From Reticulitermes speratus (lineage: Eukaryota > Arthropoda > Insecta > Blattodea > Rhinotermitidae): DNA of 64,000 bases. Of the stretch, positions 1 to 11,112 are shown in pieces (within the stretch, counting starts at the first letter, position 1; every line of letters starts with the position of its first letter). Position numbers and translations under genes: made by a program. Where the stretch lies: positions 36,374,733-36,438,732 of the forward strand of contig JAJKFL010000039.1 in the NCBI GenBank assembly GCA_021186555.1, read 5' to 3'. The notes under the pieces were generated by a model. That model made no database searches, was not told where the DNA came from, and was given only the letters and a program-made list of their open reading frames with translations.

Positions 1-433
1 TAACGTATATAGTGTAGCAGCTATTTGTAGTTACACTTTACGGTACATGTACTGCTATTTGTAACGTATATAAGTGTAGCAGCTATTGTGTAGTTACAAT
101 TTACGGTACATGTACTGCTATTTGTAACGTATATAGTGTAGCAGCTATTGTGTAGTTACAATTTACGGCACATGTACTGCTATTTGTAACGTATATAGTA
201 TAGCAGCTATTGTGTAGTTACAATTTACGGTACATGTACTGCTATTTGTAACGTATATAGTGTAGCAGCTATTGTGTAGTTACACTTTACGGTACATGTA
301 CTGCTATTTGTAACGTATATAGTGTAGCAGCTATTGTGTAGTTACAATTTACGGTACATGTACTGCTATTTGTAACGTATATAGTGTAGCAACTATTCTA
401 TAGTTACACTTTACGGTACATGTACTGCTATTT
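1..433. repeat. 62-bp satellite, about 7 copies
   Basis: A unit starting taacgtatatagtgtagcag recurs at 1, 62, 125, 187, 249, 311 and 373, so the period is 61-63 bp. Copies differ at a few bases. The array is cut by the window start. Confidence 0.95.
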
Positions 434-615
434 CCCACGTTCAATGTTCTGTATTTTACACCAGTACTTCCCGCAGTAAGTGTGCAGTGCCAGTATGGCT
501 GTTTTGTGTAGTTACTTGATGTCGTGCTTGACGGTACGTGCTGAGGTATTTTGTGAGTGATTTGGAGATGGTTACAGTTGCCGTATTATTATTATTATAT
601 TATTATTATTATTGT
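434..615. other. Unassigned stretch ending in a TTA microsatellite
   Basis: No gene or named repeat is visible. A (TTA)n tract lies at about 587-615, directly before the SINE that follows. Confidence 0.6.
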
Positions 616-619
616 ATGA

Positions 620-880
620 CGGAACGGAGCAGTCGGTCAAGCGACTAGGCTACGGGCTGGACGCTCCGGGGTTCCAATCCCGGCGTCTCTTCTCCAAAAC
701 ATCTACACCGGTTACGACGCCCATCCAGCCTCCTATTCAATGGACCGGGGCCTCTTAAAGCGGCCGAGACGTGAGGCTGACCACTCACGTGCCGACGTTA
801 AGAATGAGTGGATTGACACCTCTGCTCCCCCTATATGCCTCCATGGCGTTTACAGGAACACACTCTGCTTTTATTGCCAT
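620..880 (+). mobile_element. SINE family A (tRNA-derived)
   Basis: A tRNA-like head with a B-box-like ggttccaatcc (671-681) is followed by the family body: cccagcctcc-type segment, aaagcggccg (about 757), gaatgagtgga and ccccctatatgcctccatgg. The same body recurs near 6711, 34112, 36593 (reverse), 41756 (reverse), 58502 and 61905. A diverged copy. Confidence 0.8.
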
Positions 881-1032
881 CATCAGCATATCATCATCTC
901 ATACTGTTTTAATCAGCAGTGCACAGGTCCCGTGTGTTCTGTCGGGACATTCACTGGAGCCCCTTTGGGGCACTGGCACACCGAACACCGCAAAGGACTG
1001 CGAGCAGTAAGCCACGTGCGCTTTTTTTATTA

Positions 1033-1312
1033 TTGAAGGGCCCCGCAGCAGATGCTACGGACGCACCGCAGCCTTGAGGCTTATTGTGCAAACCTGTGAT
1101 GAAGATGATGAGGTCTTTTATGGGTTTACATTTTAATGGAGCACCGTGGAATGAAATTGACAGGGGAAAACCGAAGTACTGGGAGAAAAACCTGTCCCAG
1201 TGCTACTTTGTCCACCACAAATCCCACATGGACCGACTCGGGATCGAACCCGGGCCTCCGTGGTGAGAGGCCGGCGACTAACCGCCTGAGCCATGGCACG
1301 GCTCAAGCGCGC
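1033..1312 (-). mobile_element. SINE family B (tRNA-derived), reverse
   Basis: The reverse complement begins with a tRNA-like head (gccatggctcaggcggttag) and a B box gggttcgatccc, then a body ending in a ttcatcaca/gcttctgctgcgg-type tail. It matches the forward copy at 45500-45775 closely. Confidence 0.85.
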
Positions 1313-1383
1313 TTTACACCCGCGGCGACTGCGATCAGCACATTGAAATACAGTGGTGAGAACGTCACTGCCTGAGTGCAGCA

Positions 1384-1697
1384 CAGTCGTTCTTCAGAAG
1401 TTAACAGTTCCTCAGCTTGTCAAGACATTCCCCGCATTTTATGGGATCCACAGGTTCATTACCGTGTTCACAACAGCCTGACATTTGTTCCTATCCTGAG
1501 CCAGATTAATCCAGCCCACGCCCTCTCCTCTCCTCCGATTTCTTTAAGATCCATTTTAATATTATCATCTCAACTACGCTTAGGCCTTCAAATTTATCTC
1601 ATTTCTTCAGATTTTCCCACAAAAACCTGCACGGGTTTCTCCTCTCCCCCAAACACTGCCACATTGTCCGCCCATTTTATGCTCATCAATTTGATCA
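1384..1697 (-). pseudogene. LINE-1-type remnant (3' part of RT ORF and 3' UTR), reverse
   Basis: On the minus strand this encodes the end of a non-LTR retrotransposon ORF (a diverged form of the R-W-A-G-H-V-A-R-M block seen at 46497-46751) followed by its 3' UTR, which matches the 3' UTR at 46435-46500 and 55063-55190. It is one half of a LINE split by the insertion at 1698-2211; the other half is 2212-2340. Confidence 0.7.
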
Positions 1698-2211
1698 TCA
1701 TCATCATCTGCGGTGCTACAGCCTGTACCTCTGCAGTAGCCTGCCTCCATCCCTCTCTATCCTCCGCCATCCTTCTCCATCCTCTTATTCCTATTTTCTT
1801 CAGATCTTCCTCCAGATTGTCCACCCATCTCAGTCTGGGCCTTCCCTTCCTCCTGCTGCCCCCTGGTTGTCCAGTGAACATTTTCTTTACCACTCTTTCT
1901 TCTGGCATTCTTTGTACATGCCCTGCCCATCTCATTCTTGCCCTTTTTATTTCCACAACTATGTCCGGCTTCTGATATAACTGTTGTATTTCGCCATTAG
2001 TTCTTATTCTCCATTCCTCTCCCTCCCTCACTGCTCCATATATTCCCCTGAGTATCTTCCTTTCCCATCTTCTCAGCATCTCCTCCTCCTTCTTTGTCAT
2101 TGTCCATGCCTCCGCTCCATAAGTAACTACCGGTCGTACAATCCTTTGATATATACTTATTTTCATGTGCCTGCTGATAGTTTTGGACCTCAATAGGTGC
2201 ATCAGTGTAAA
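1698..2211 (-). pseudogene. 5'-truncated LINE insertion, RT C-terminal region, reverse
   Basis: Minus-strand reading gives a reverse-transcriptase-ORF C-terminal region with the motifs YGAEAWTMTKK, ERKILRGIYG and [10 protein letters not shown], typical of insect non-LTR elements, ending in a short (ATG)n tail. It is flanked by a 14-bp duplication CATCAATTTGATCA (1684-1697 and 2212-2225), the target-site duplication of an insertion into an older LINE. The start is missing, so it is a dead 5'-truncated copy. The reading frame runs by chance into the flanking older LINE to give a 252-codon frame. Confidence 0.75.
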
Positions 2212-2340
2212 CATCAATTTGATCACCCGAATAATATTTGGCGAGAAGCATAAATAATGACTGTCTTGATAAAGCAATCTTCTCCAGCCTCCTGTTACTT
2301 TATCCTCCTGAGACCGAAATATCTTCCTCGGAGAATATTT
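2212..2340 (-). pseudogene. LINE-1-type remnant, upstream half, reverse
   Basis: Matches the segment at 46740-46835 (gatcacccgaataatatttgg and the following bases) and is the upstream half of the LINE interrupted by the 1698-2211 insertion. Confidence 0.65.
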
Positions 2341-2352
2341 GCGAACACCCAC

Positions 2353-2355
<3 letters not shown>

Positions 2356-2389
<34 letters not shown>
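2356..2389. repeat. (TA)n microsatellite
   Basis: Uninterrupted alternating ta for about 34 bp. Confidence 0.95.
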
Positions 2390-2391
<2 letters not shown>

Positions 2392-2865
2392 CCGTAATGT
2401 GATATGTTACAGTCCTGTATATTTTAAGAGCGGAACACACTCAGATAATTCGAATTAAGGCAGTATGTAGACAGCTAATCACTCTACATTGCCCCACGCG
2501 CACTGGCCACAGTGCAATCACACAACTTTCTCTGTTTGTTACTCACATGTTTTCTACACTTGACTCTCACTGGTGTTCCACTTAGCCAAACAAACAAACA
2601 AACAGATACCAACTTGTGTTTGCATATACATCACTACATGCATCAGCCGTTTAGACCGGTATTTCTCACGCCGGATCGCAGTGATATGTTCCTGCGAAGT
2701 AACTCTTTGGGCCGCGGCTTATGAAATAAATGCTAATGTAATATACAATAAGTGAATTAAGTTCTTGGGGGATATAATTATCATGTACTTTGGTCTGACT
2801 TTATACTGAGGATATTGTAACGCATTGAGATTAATTAATGTGTGGGTGTTTTTGTAATATGCTTG
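2390..2865. other. Unassigned stretch
   Basis: AT-rich, with only short reading frames. A small (caaa)n run lies at about 2588-2602. I see no gene or recognised element. Confidence 0.6.
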
Positions 2866-3040
2866 TGTTTATTTTTTTGTATTGTGTGGGTGTTTTTGTA
2901 AGGTGTGGATGTTTTTGTAGGTGTGGATGTTTTTGTAAGGTGTGGATGTTTTTGTAAGGTGTGGATGCTTTTGTAAGGTGTGGATGTTTTTTGTAGGTGT
3001 GGATGTTTTTGTAAGGTGTGGATGTTTTTGTAATGTGTGT
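2866..3040. repeat. 19-bp minisatellite (GGTGTGGATGTTTTTGTAA)
   Basis: Eight or so copies of a 17-20-bp G/T-rich unit with slight length changes, lying just before the 49-bp satellite. Confidence 0.9.
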
Positions 3041-3142
3041 ACGGTGTTCTAATGTGTGTACTTGTATTTACTGTATGTATTTTGTTTTGTAATTGTGTAT
3101 AGTTTGTTTTGTATTGTTATTTTTATGTATATTTATATGTCC

Positions 3143-5250
3143 GTTTGTATTGTGTGTACTAGTGTAAGGACTGCTGCCACCGGGTGAAAACATTTGTATT
3201 GTGTGTACTAGTGTAAGGACTACTGCCACCGGGTGAAAACATTTGTATTGTGTGTACTAGTGTAAGGACTACTGCCACCGGGTGAAAACATTTGTATTGT
3301 GTGTACTAGTGTAAGGACTACTGCCACCGGTGAAAACATTTGTATTGTGTGTACTAGTGTAAGGACTACTGCCACCGGGTGAAAACATTTGTATTGTGTG
3401 TACTAGTGTAAGGACTACTGCCACCGGGTGAAAACATTTGTATTGTGTGTACTAGTGTAAGGACTACTGCCACCGGGCGAAAACATTTGTATTGTGTGTA
3501 CTAGTGTAAGGACTACTGCCATCGGGTGAAAACATTTGTATTGTGTGTACTAGTGTAAGGACTACTGCCACCGGGTGAAAACATTTGTATTGTGTGTACT
3601 AGTGTAAGGACTACTGCCACCGGGTGAAAACATTTGTATTGTGTGTACTAGTGTAAGGACTACTGCCACCGGATGAAAACATTTGTATTGTGTGTACTAG
3701 TGTAAGGACTACTGCCATCGGGTGAAAACATTTGTATTGTGTGTACTAGTGTAAGGACTACTGCCACCGGGTGAAAACATTTGTATTGTGTGTACTAGTG
3801 TAAGGACTACTGCCACCGGGTGAAAACATTTGTATTGTGTGTACTAGTGTAAGGACTACTGACACCGGGTGAAAACATTTGTATTGTGTGTACTAGTGTA
3901 AGGACTACTGCCACCGGATGAAAACATTTGTATTGTGTGTACTAGTGTAAGGACTACTGCCACCGGGTGAAAACATTTGTATTGTGTGTACTAGTGTAAG
4001 GACTACTGCCATCGGGTGAAAACATTTGTATTGTGTGTACTAGTGTAAGGACTACTGCCACCGGGTGAAAACATTTGTATTGTGTGTACTAGTGTAAGGA
4101 CTACTGCCATCGGGTGAAAACATTTGTATTGTGTGTACTAGTGTAAGGACTACTGCCACCGGGTGAAAACATTTGTATTGTGTGTACTAGTGTAAGGACT
4201 ACTGCCACCGGGTTGAAAACATTTGTATTGTGTGTACTAGTGTAAGGACTACTGCCACCGGGCGAAAACATTTGTATTGTGTGTACTAGTGTAAGGACTA
4301 CTGCCACCGGGTGAAAACATTTGTATTGTGTGTACTAGTGTAAGGACTACTGCCATCGGGTGAAAACATTTGTATTGTGTGTACTAGTGTAAGGACTACT
4401 GCCACCGGGTGAAAACATTTGTATTGTGTGTACTAGTGTAAGGACTACTGCCACCGGGTGAAAACATTTGTATTGTGTGTACTAGTGTAAGGACTACTGC
4501 CACCGGGTGAAAACATTTGTATTGTGTGTACTAGTGTAAGGACTACTGCCACCGGGCGAAAACATTTGTATTGTGTGTACTAGTGTAAGGACTACTGCCA
4601 TCGGGTGAAAACATTTGTATTGTGTGTACTAGTGTAAGGACTACTGCCACCGGGTGAAAACATTTGTATTGTGTGTACTAGTGTAAGGACTACTGCCATC
4701 GGGTGAAAACATTTGTATTGTGTGTACTAGTGTAAGGACTACTGCCACCGGGTGGAAACATTTGTATTGTGTGTACTAGTGTAAGGACTACTGCCACCGG
4801 GTGAAAACATTTGTATTGTGTGTACTAGTGTAAGGACTACTGACACCGGGTGAAAACATTTGTATTGTGTGTACTAGTGTAAGGACTACTGCCACCGGAT
4901 GAAAACATTTGTATTGTGTGTACTAGTGTAAGGACTACTGCCACCGGGTGAAAACATTTGTATTGTGTGTACTAGTGTAAGGACTACTGCCACCGGGTGA
5001 AAACATTTGTATTGTGTGTACTAGTGTAAGGACTACTGCCACCGGGTGGAAACATTTGTATTGTGTGTACTAGTGTAAGGACTACTGCCACCGGGTGGAA
5101 ACATTTGTATTGTGTGTACTAGTGTAAGGACTACTGCCACCGGGTGAAAACATTTGTATTGTGTGTACTAGTGTAAGGACTACTGCCATCGGGTGAAAAC
5201 ATTTGTATTGTGTGTACTAGTGTAAGGACTACTGCCACGGGGTGAAAACC
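3143..5250. repeat. 49-bp satellite, about 43 copies
   Basis: Unit built from catttgtattgtgtgtacta + gtgtaaggactactgccacc + gggtgaaaa; starts are exactly 49 bp apart (for example 3181 and 3230). Copies are nearly identical, with a few recurrent variants (atcggg, gacacc, ggcgaa, ggtgga). Higher-order runs of variants repeat, which suggests unequal exchange or slippage of multi-unit blocks. The short open frames inside it are not genes. Confidence 0.97.
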
Positions 5251-5257
5251 CAATTGC

Positions 5258-5286
5258 AGTAAATAATAATAATAATAATAATAATA
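5258..5286. repeat. (AAT)n microsatellite
   Basis: About nine units of aat/ata directly after the satellite. Confidence 0.95.
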
Positions 5287-5333
5287 AGTTATACGCGGCC
5301 GATGTATACAAACAAGCCTATATTAATATCAGT

Positions 5334-5593
5334 GCCGGCCCCAGTGGCCGCGCGGTCTAAGGCGTGGGTCTGCGGCCGCTCGCTTACTGGGATTGTGGGT
5401 TCAAATCCCGCCGGGGGCATGGATGTCTGTCTGTTGTGAGTGTTGTGTGATGTCAGGTAGAGGTCTCTGCGACTGGCCGATCACTCGTCCGGAGATGTCC
5501 TACCGAGTGTGGTGTGTCTGAGTGCGATCGTGAAGCCTCGACAATGAGGAGGCCTAGGCCCACTAGGGCTGTCGAGCCGTGGAAAAAATAGAA
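5334..5593 (+). mobile_element. SINE family C (tRNA-Leu-like head) with TSD
   Basis: The head contains gcgcggtctaaggcgtggg, resembling the A-box part of tRNA-Leu, and a B box gggttcaaatccc. The body ends ggcctaggcccactagggct. Flanks TATTAATATCAGT (5321-5333) and TATTAATATCTGT (5594-5606) are a 13-bp target duplication with one mismatch. A close copy lies at 48375-48633. Confidence 0.9.
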
Positions 5594-5606
5594 TATTAAT
5601 ATCTGT

Positions 5607-6182
5607 AAGATTGAGATCTGTGTCAGCTTTGTAATCAGTAATGTGCTGTATATAAAGCGCTCGTTTTCTCTTACATGCTTGTGCCTGATAATTGCTTTAT
5701 GAAAAAAGCCGAAACATGTAGCATGTCTTGGACGATACAGGTGTTGTCTGAATATACATTTGCGACTGACGAACAATTCGTTGTTTCTCCGTACAATCAG
5801 TTACTTGAAATAAATTAGTTTTTTTTATAAATTATCATTTATATCCTAATTTCATATTTAAACGGAGAAATTAAAAACGTTAATTTGAAACTACACGTAA
5901 TTTTGTACTGGAAAATCATATTGTAGTATCCTCTGCGCAACATAAAACTAAGAGTTTACAATTTACATGTCCGAGGCCGGATGTGACGTAAGTGTAAAAC
6001 TGGTTTGATGATTCCAGTAATTCGTAATTTCTTCTTACAGAGTGGCCCAGATGTCACTTCGCCCTTAAGTAACATGTACACTGAGCTACGTCATAAAAAT
6101 CTTTATAACTTACTGAATCTACAGAACGGAGTACTTTGATTAGAAGCAACGCGTGAAGCCGATCCATCCCGGCGTTGCCCTC
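5607..6182. other. Unassigned stretch with a degenerate hammerhead-like motif
   Basis: At about 5663-5712 the order gtgc-ctgataa-hairpin-gccgaaacatgta-gcat resembles the hammerhead motifs found elsewhere in this window, with a substituted base in the CUGANGA box. The rest is AT-rich and unassigned. Confidence 0.5.
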
Positions 6183-6552
6183 GGCACTATATGGTGTGAG
6201 TGGTCACTTTAACGGCACTATATGGTGTGAGTGGTCACTTTAACGGCACTATATGGTGTGAGTGGTCACTTTAACGGCACTATAGGTGTGAGTGGTCACT
6301 TTAACGGCACTATATGGTGTGAGTGGTCACTTTAACGGCACTATATGGTGTGAGTGGTCATTTTAACGGCACTATATGGTGTGAGTGGTCACTTTAACGG
6401 CACTATATGGTGTGAGTGGTCACTTTAACGGCACTATATGGTGTGAATGGTCACTTTAACAGCACTATATGGTGTGAGTGGTCACTTTAACTGCACTATA
6501 TGGTGTGAGTGGTCACTTTAACGGCACTATATGGTGTGAGTGGTCACTTTAA
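6183..6552. repeat. 31-bp minisatellite, about 12 copies
   Basis: Unit ggcactatatggtgtgagtg + gtcactttaac; starts at 6183, 6214 and so on. One copy lacks two bases. Confidence 0.97.
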
Positions 6553-6870
6553 TGCATCGGCCGCTTTACCGCCGCGAAATGTGGTCACGGTACCCAAGGC
6601 TGGGTGGACACCAGAGCCAGTCTAGACTCTTCTGAGAAGAAATAAATCTCCTGCCCCTACAGGGAATCGAACCAGGACCCCCTCTGATATCCAGCCCGGT
6701 ACCCTATTGGGTATCGGGGGGGGGGGGGTTAAAGCGGCTGCGGTGCGAAGTTGACCATTCAATTCCACCTAGTGCCGAAGTTAAGAATGAGTGGAGCTAT
6801 ATCTCTACTCCCCCTATATACATTCATGGCGAGGAGAGGGATAACTTTACTTTTACTTTTTTCTGGCAAA
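6553..6870. mobile_element. Two SINE-A halves, head to head
   Basis: 6553-6710 is the reversed 5' half (ggccgctttaccgccgcg, reversed B box gggaatcgaacc). After a G12 run (6718-6729) the 3' half of the same family follows on the + strand (aaagcggctgcggtgcg, gaatgagtggagct, tactccccctatatacattc). Probably a rearranged or twice-inserted pair. Confidence 0.75.
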
Positions 6871-7671
6871 TTCCAATCTCGGTCAAGATCGCGCTGGCTC
6901 TGCCGATACAAAAAAAGCGTTCAGACAATGAATCAGCGAGTTACATGGACGACACTTCTCATTTTGAAAATCCTGAATTAATAAGTGAACTGAAGTTGAC
7001 ACCTAAAAACAGGAAACGATCTGTTCCAACTGGGCTCTCATTCACGTTCACAAACTATTTATTACACGACATCAGTTTAGTTACATTTTGTGTTGATACC
7101 TACAACTAATTCCCACGCTACGTAAGTATGTACGTAAGTATGTACACGTCCGAACGAGATTTTCCCACCTTGACAGGATTAAAAGCAAAGTAAAAATAAA
7201 ACAACCTTAACAGTGAACCTGATATGACGTCATACTGTCAACGAGTGTTACGAACTCAGCATAAATTATAAAAAAACAGGCAGGCACTCACCTGTCATTA
7301 GGCAACTAACCAACTTTTTAACTAATCATTATATCTGTCCTCATGGTATTAACTTCTTCAGTCCATATATTATATCATATTATATCATCGTCACTTCTCA
7401 ACCAATTTATAAGAGTTGTAAATTATATAACCTATTCCTGGGGTCGCAGTGAAAAAAAAAATTCTTAAGGTGAGTGGCACTGTAGATATTCTGATAAACA
7501 ATGGTATAGAAGAACTGGTAAAATATGTCAAATCATCATGAGACAGACGCACTTAAGACAGTAGTACAGTCTCACGCGTGTCTGTCACGTGATACCCTTT
7601 CGCACGTTCCGTTTAAATTCTCATATACATACAACTACCAACCTGCTCCGTGACTCGTGGAGTTAGATGTT
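6871..7671. other. Unassigned stretch
   Basis: AT-rich, no long reading frame and no repeat family I can name. Ends in a CAA microsatellite. Confidence 0.55.
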
Positions 7672-7711
7672 ACAACAACAACAACAACAACAACAACAGC
7701 AACAACAACAC
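7672..7711. repeat. (CAA)n microsatellite
   Basis: About 13 caa units with one cag. Confidence 0.95.
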
Positions 7712-7928
7712 TTACATGACCATTGCGGAGTTTTTCATAATCCGGCCGCAGGGCCCAAACTGCTGGATTGGGCTCGGTGCATTCAGGGAACGGGTCCGCC
7801 TGCAAAAGAGATCAAATTAACATGATTATAGAGCATTTACATATAAATAATGTTACTCACATTCCGTGCAGTTGCCTTACACATACAAGTTTTATTTCCA
7901 ACCTCTGCACACAGTGATCTTTATGTTG

Positions 7929-8526
7929 CTACATGTTTCGGCTACGTATTGTAGCCATCATCACGTAGCCAGTAATATAATAAAGACATAAGCAGCGTCT
8001 TGTACGTCGGTAAATGTTAATATACACACATCAGCTTTTTATATACAACAGTCAGTCGTTATACAGTATCACTAAAATTGTACAGATTGAAACACATGTA
8101 TGGTATTAGAACGTAAAGTGTTACAATGTAAAAGGCTGTCTACAAACATATTGCTGTATTAAATAGCTCCTGTTTTAGACAGGGTGGAGACACAAGGCTT
8201 TGATACTGCACTGCAGTGCAGAACGATCACCCATGAAGTAAACATGGGGTACCAAAACCTTGTGTCTCCACCCTGTCTAAAACAGGAGCTATTTAATACA
8301 GCAAGATGTTTGTAGACAGCATTTTACATTGTAACACTTTACGTTCTAATACCATACATGTGTTTCAATCTGTACAATTTTAGTGATACTGTATAACGAC
8401 TGACTGTTGTATATAAAAAGCTGATGTGTGTACATTACCATTTACCGACGTACAAGACGCTGCCTATGTCTTTATTATATTATTGGCTACCTGACGATGG
8501 CTACAATACGTAGCCGAAACATGCAG
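7929..8526. mobile_element. Fold-back element, about 272-bp arms, hammerhead termini
   Basis: Arms 7931-8202 and 8253-8526 are inverted copies with few mismatches around a 50-bp spacer, which contains the perfect palindrome ctgcactgcagtgcag. Each outer end carries a hammerhead-like motif read outward: + strand 8491-8524 has CTGACGA, an extra T, stem II GGCTAC/GTAGCC and GAAACATG; the left arm carries the same on the minus strand with G in place of the first C of the box. Confidence 0.85.
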
Positions 8527-8730
8527 GAGCGTGAAAATTACTTTGTGCAGTGGCTGGAAATAAAACTTGAATATGACAGTGGAGATTTCGCAATGCCACC
8601 TGGTGCAGTCTCTTACGTAAGCTTCCGTGCAACAGACAATGCTGGAGAGCTCTAGAGGATTATGACGACACATGCTCACTGTCGTGACTGACATTCCGTA
8701 CACTGTCAATCGTCTCACCCTACAAAATCA

Positions 8731-8992
8731 ACAATGTTTCGGAGGTTGGATCTGCCTCCGTCTTCAGGTGGAACAAGGAAATTCGATAAAATACTCCTTA
8801 CTGAGACCAGCTATTAATGAGGTAACATGATTTTGCTACGTAAGGATGAATCTTCTAATATTCTGTTCAAATTTATTCTAAAAACTGTAACTATGTCTGG
8901 GACCATCTTCCTCACAGGCTCACACAGAGTAGGCTCTCCGCTTTCTCCGTTTCACCTGATGACAGAGGCAAATCTATTCCCCGAAACGTTGC
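8731..8992. mobile_element. Fold-back element with hammerhead-like ends
   Basis: Left end on the minus strand (8731-8771): CTGAAGA, extra C, stem II GGAGG/CCTCC, GAAACATTG. Right end on the + strand (8951-8992): CTGATGA, extra C, weaker stem II, GAAACGTTG. The inner flanks are partly complementary (tcctcacag and neighbours). Confidence 0.65.
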
Positions 8993-9228
8993 AGGTTCTC
9001 AAGCCTGAGACGATGGACAGTTTCCAAAGTTCCAGTCGCGACTAATCTAAGCACTATTGACTGAGTACAGAAAACGGACGGTAGCGAAGGGTTACAAAAA
9101 TAACTAAAAAGATGCAAGTACTTCGGATACGCTGGTGGTGAAATGGCGGAAGCTCCCATCACTCTTCAGCGCTCAGTCTTCTTTTTTATCTCCCAAAGGT
9201 TCATTTACTGTAGACACAGGCTGTGCCG

Positions 9229-9308
9229 ACATGATGAAACAACAGTACACACACTGTAGACTGTTCACATGATGAAACAACAGTACACACACTGTAGACT
9301 GTGCACAT
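9229..9308. repeat. Tandem duplication, about 38 bp x 2
   Basis: The segment catgatgaaacaacagtaca + cacactgtagactgt occurs twice in direct succession. Confidence 0.9.
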
Positions 9309-9515
9309 GATCACGTACTTTTATTTACATATTGTCAAACAAAAATATTAACCTAATATTTAAAAGGCATAGCTCATGTTTTTCATTTTCTTAAAGTGAA
9401 TATGTAAACCCAAAGTTACTCAGACTCGGATGAGGATCAAAATCAAATTCGCTCGACATTTAGTGTCGACACAACAAATTTAATTCAAAACAAGACAATG
9501 TACGTATAACATAGC

Positions 9516-10012
9516 ACTGAGGCACGTTCGCGTAACCATTGTTGGTGTCGAAAAGGAATAAGTATTAAATATTCTGTGTGTCTGTATATTCTTGCCTTAG
9601 GTATCCAGCATGCAAAGCGCATGCGCCATATTATATTGTCATCTGTGGCCTGTCTGGCTGTACCGCATTTTTCCACATCATTTCTTAAAAGCACTATTTT
9701 CGAAAAAGAAAATTATTCAACATCAAATGCGTTTTGATTTTCTCTACAGCTTCTGTCTGAAACATTTCTCATTCTAAGAAGAATTCAGGAGATATTATCA
9801 TAAATGTACATAGGTCTTCATGTAAAGTACCGTTATTCTTGTCAGATTTTAATCAAACTTGAATTTTCTCATCAGATTTTCGAAAAGTCTTCAAACACCA
9901 AATTCCATGGAAATGTGTTCAGTGGGAGCCGAGATGTTCCATGCAGACGGAGGGACAGACAGACAAGACGAAGCTAATAGTCGCCTTTAGCAATTCTGCG
10001 AACGCGCCTGAA
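9516..10012 (-). mobile_element. MITE with AGGCGCGTTC ends, reverse copy
   Basis: Ends gaggcacgttcg and cgaacgcgcctg form the terminal inverted repeat. Inside, the block ccagcatgcaaagcgcatgc and the cagacggagggacagacaga block match the reverse complement of the copy at 13401-13887. Confidence 0.75.
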
Positions 10013-10810
10013 AATTATTTAACAAGAATTTGTTTCTCAAGAACAAACATGCAAACATTCTACCTTCAAACACTGAAACGACTGCGGCAGCACATTCGCG
10101 GAAAAAATGAAATATCGTTAATACGACAAAGTATTTTGCATCACGTCGGTCTGTCTTTCGACTCACTTTTCTCGGCAAAGTGATTTCTTTCATTTTTTCA
10201 CCAAAACATGTACCAATATTGGGACATCTACAGAAATCGTGACACAGTTTCGCCCGACGCGCTCATGTCCCCACAAATAACATCCCGCAGTGTCTCAGAT
10301 TTCATCTCCGGAAGGCACGTACCGACAACAATTCCAAACAAGTTCCTCTCTGAAAGCCATTTCCAGCTGTGTATCCAGGCATGGAAAATACGCTACAATA
10401 CATGCACGAAGTCAACAGTCAAGTATTTGGCAGGTACCACACATACACACTAAACAGGCCCATGTAATTTTCGCTAACAGAATCCGTTAAGCTGATTTAA
10501 TCGTCAGACCTCATATATCTCTATTATCAATTCGTAACACTAACTAATTGAGGTGCAAACACATGTTCACGATTTATGCATATTAAACACCGCTACTTGG
10601 CTGACAATATCTATGACGATGGAGGCGGAGACATTCGCCGAAAAGCTGGAAGTTTATTCAACACTGACAGGGCTAATCGACGGAGAAGGTATCGTTGCAT
10701 TCGGTCGAATCCTTCAATTCCTGCACACTCCCGCATACTCTTACACCAAATCACTGTCCAGCTGCAATATTCACATAGATTCTAAAAGGTTCTGACGACG
10801 GTACGTAACA
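10013..10810. other. Unassigned stretch
   Basis: Only short reading frames with no recognised protein; no repeat family recognised. Confidence 0.55.
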
Positions 10811-11112
10811 TTGAGAACTAATTGGTTTCCTGACTTTGTCCGTCGTCCGGAAATCTAAAATCACGACGTTTCGGCAGCTGGATCTGCTTCCGTCCTCAGG
10901 TGAAGGGAGACACCTACTCTGTTCGATCCCTTAGATAGAGCTAACCTCAATCACTGGATCCAGTGATTAAGGTTAGCTCGTTCTAAGGGACCCAACAGAG
11001 TAGGCGTCTCCCTCGCCCTTCACCTGACGACGGAAGCAGATCCAGCTTCCGAAACGTCGTGATTTTAAATTTCCGGGCGATGGACAAAGTCCAGAAACCA
11101 ATTACTTCTCAA
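10811..11112. mobile_element. Spacer-less fold-back element with two hammerhead motifs
   Basis: A nearly continuous palindrome centred on cactggatccagtg (10952-10965). The + strand motif at 11020-11062 has stem I TCAC/GTGA, box CTGACGA, one extra C, stem II GGAAGC/GCTTCC, GAAAC and a GUC cleavage triplet. The mirror motif is at 10861-10903 on the minus strand with one stem II mismatch. Confidence 0.85.
11020..11062 (+). ncRNA. Hammerhead ribozyme motif (GUC type)
   Basis: Order: stem I 5' strand TCAC (11020-11023), CTGACGA (11024-11030), extra C, stem II GGAAGC with a seven-base loop and GCTTCC (to 11050), GAAA (11051-11054), CGT, cleavage base C (11058), stem I 3' strand GTGA (11059-11062). 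Stem III would be the self-complementary ACGU, so it would need a partner molecule. This layout is known for ribozymes of Penelope-like elements; activity is inferred. Confidence 0.7.

Noticed and set aside
1594..2352. A 252-codon reverse frame as a host gene
   Set aside because: It joins two LINE fragments across a target-site duplication.
4101..4307. Open frame in the 49-bp satellite
   Set aside because: Repeat read-through created by indels that restore frame; no coding sign.
3143..5250. CRISPR-like array
   Set aside because: Uniform 49-bp tandem units without unique spacers, in an animal genome.
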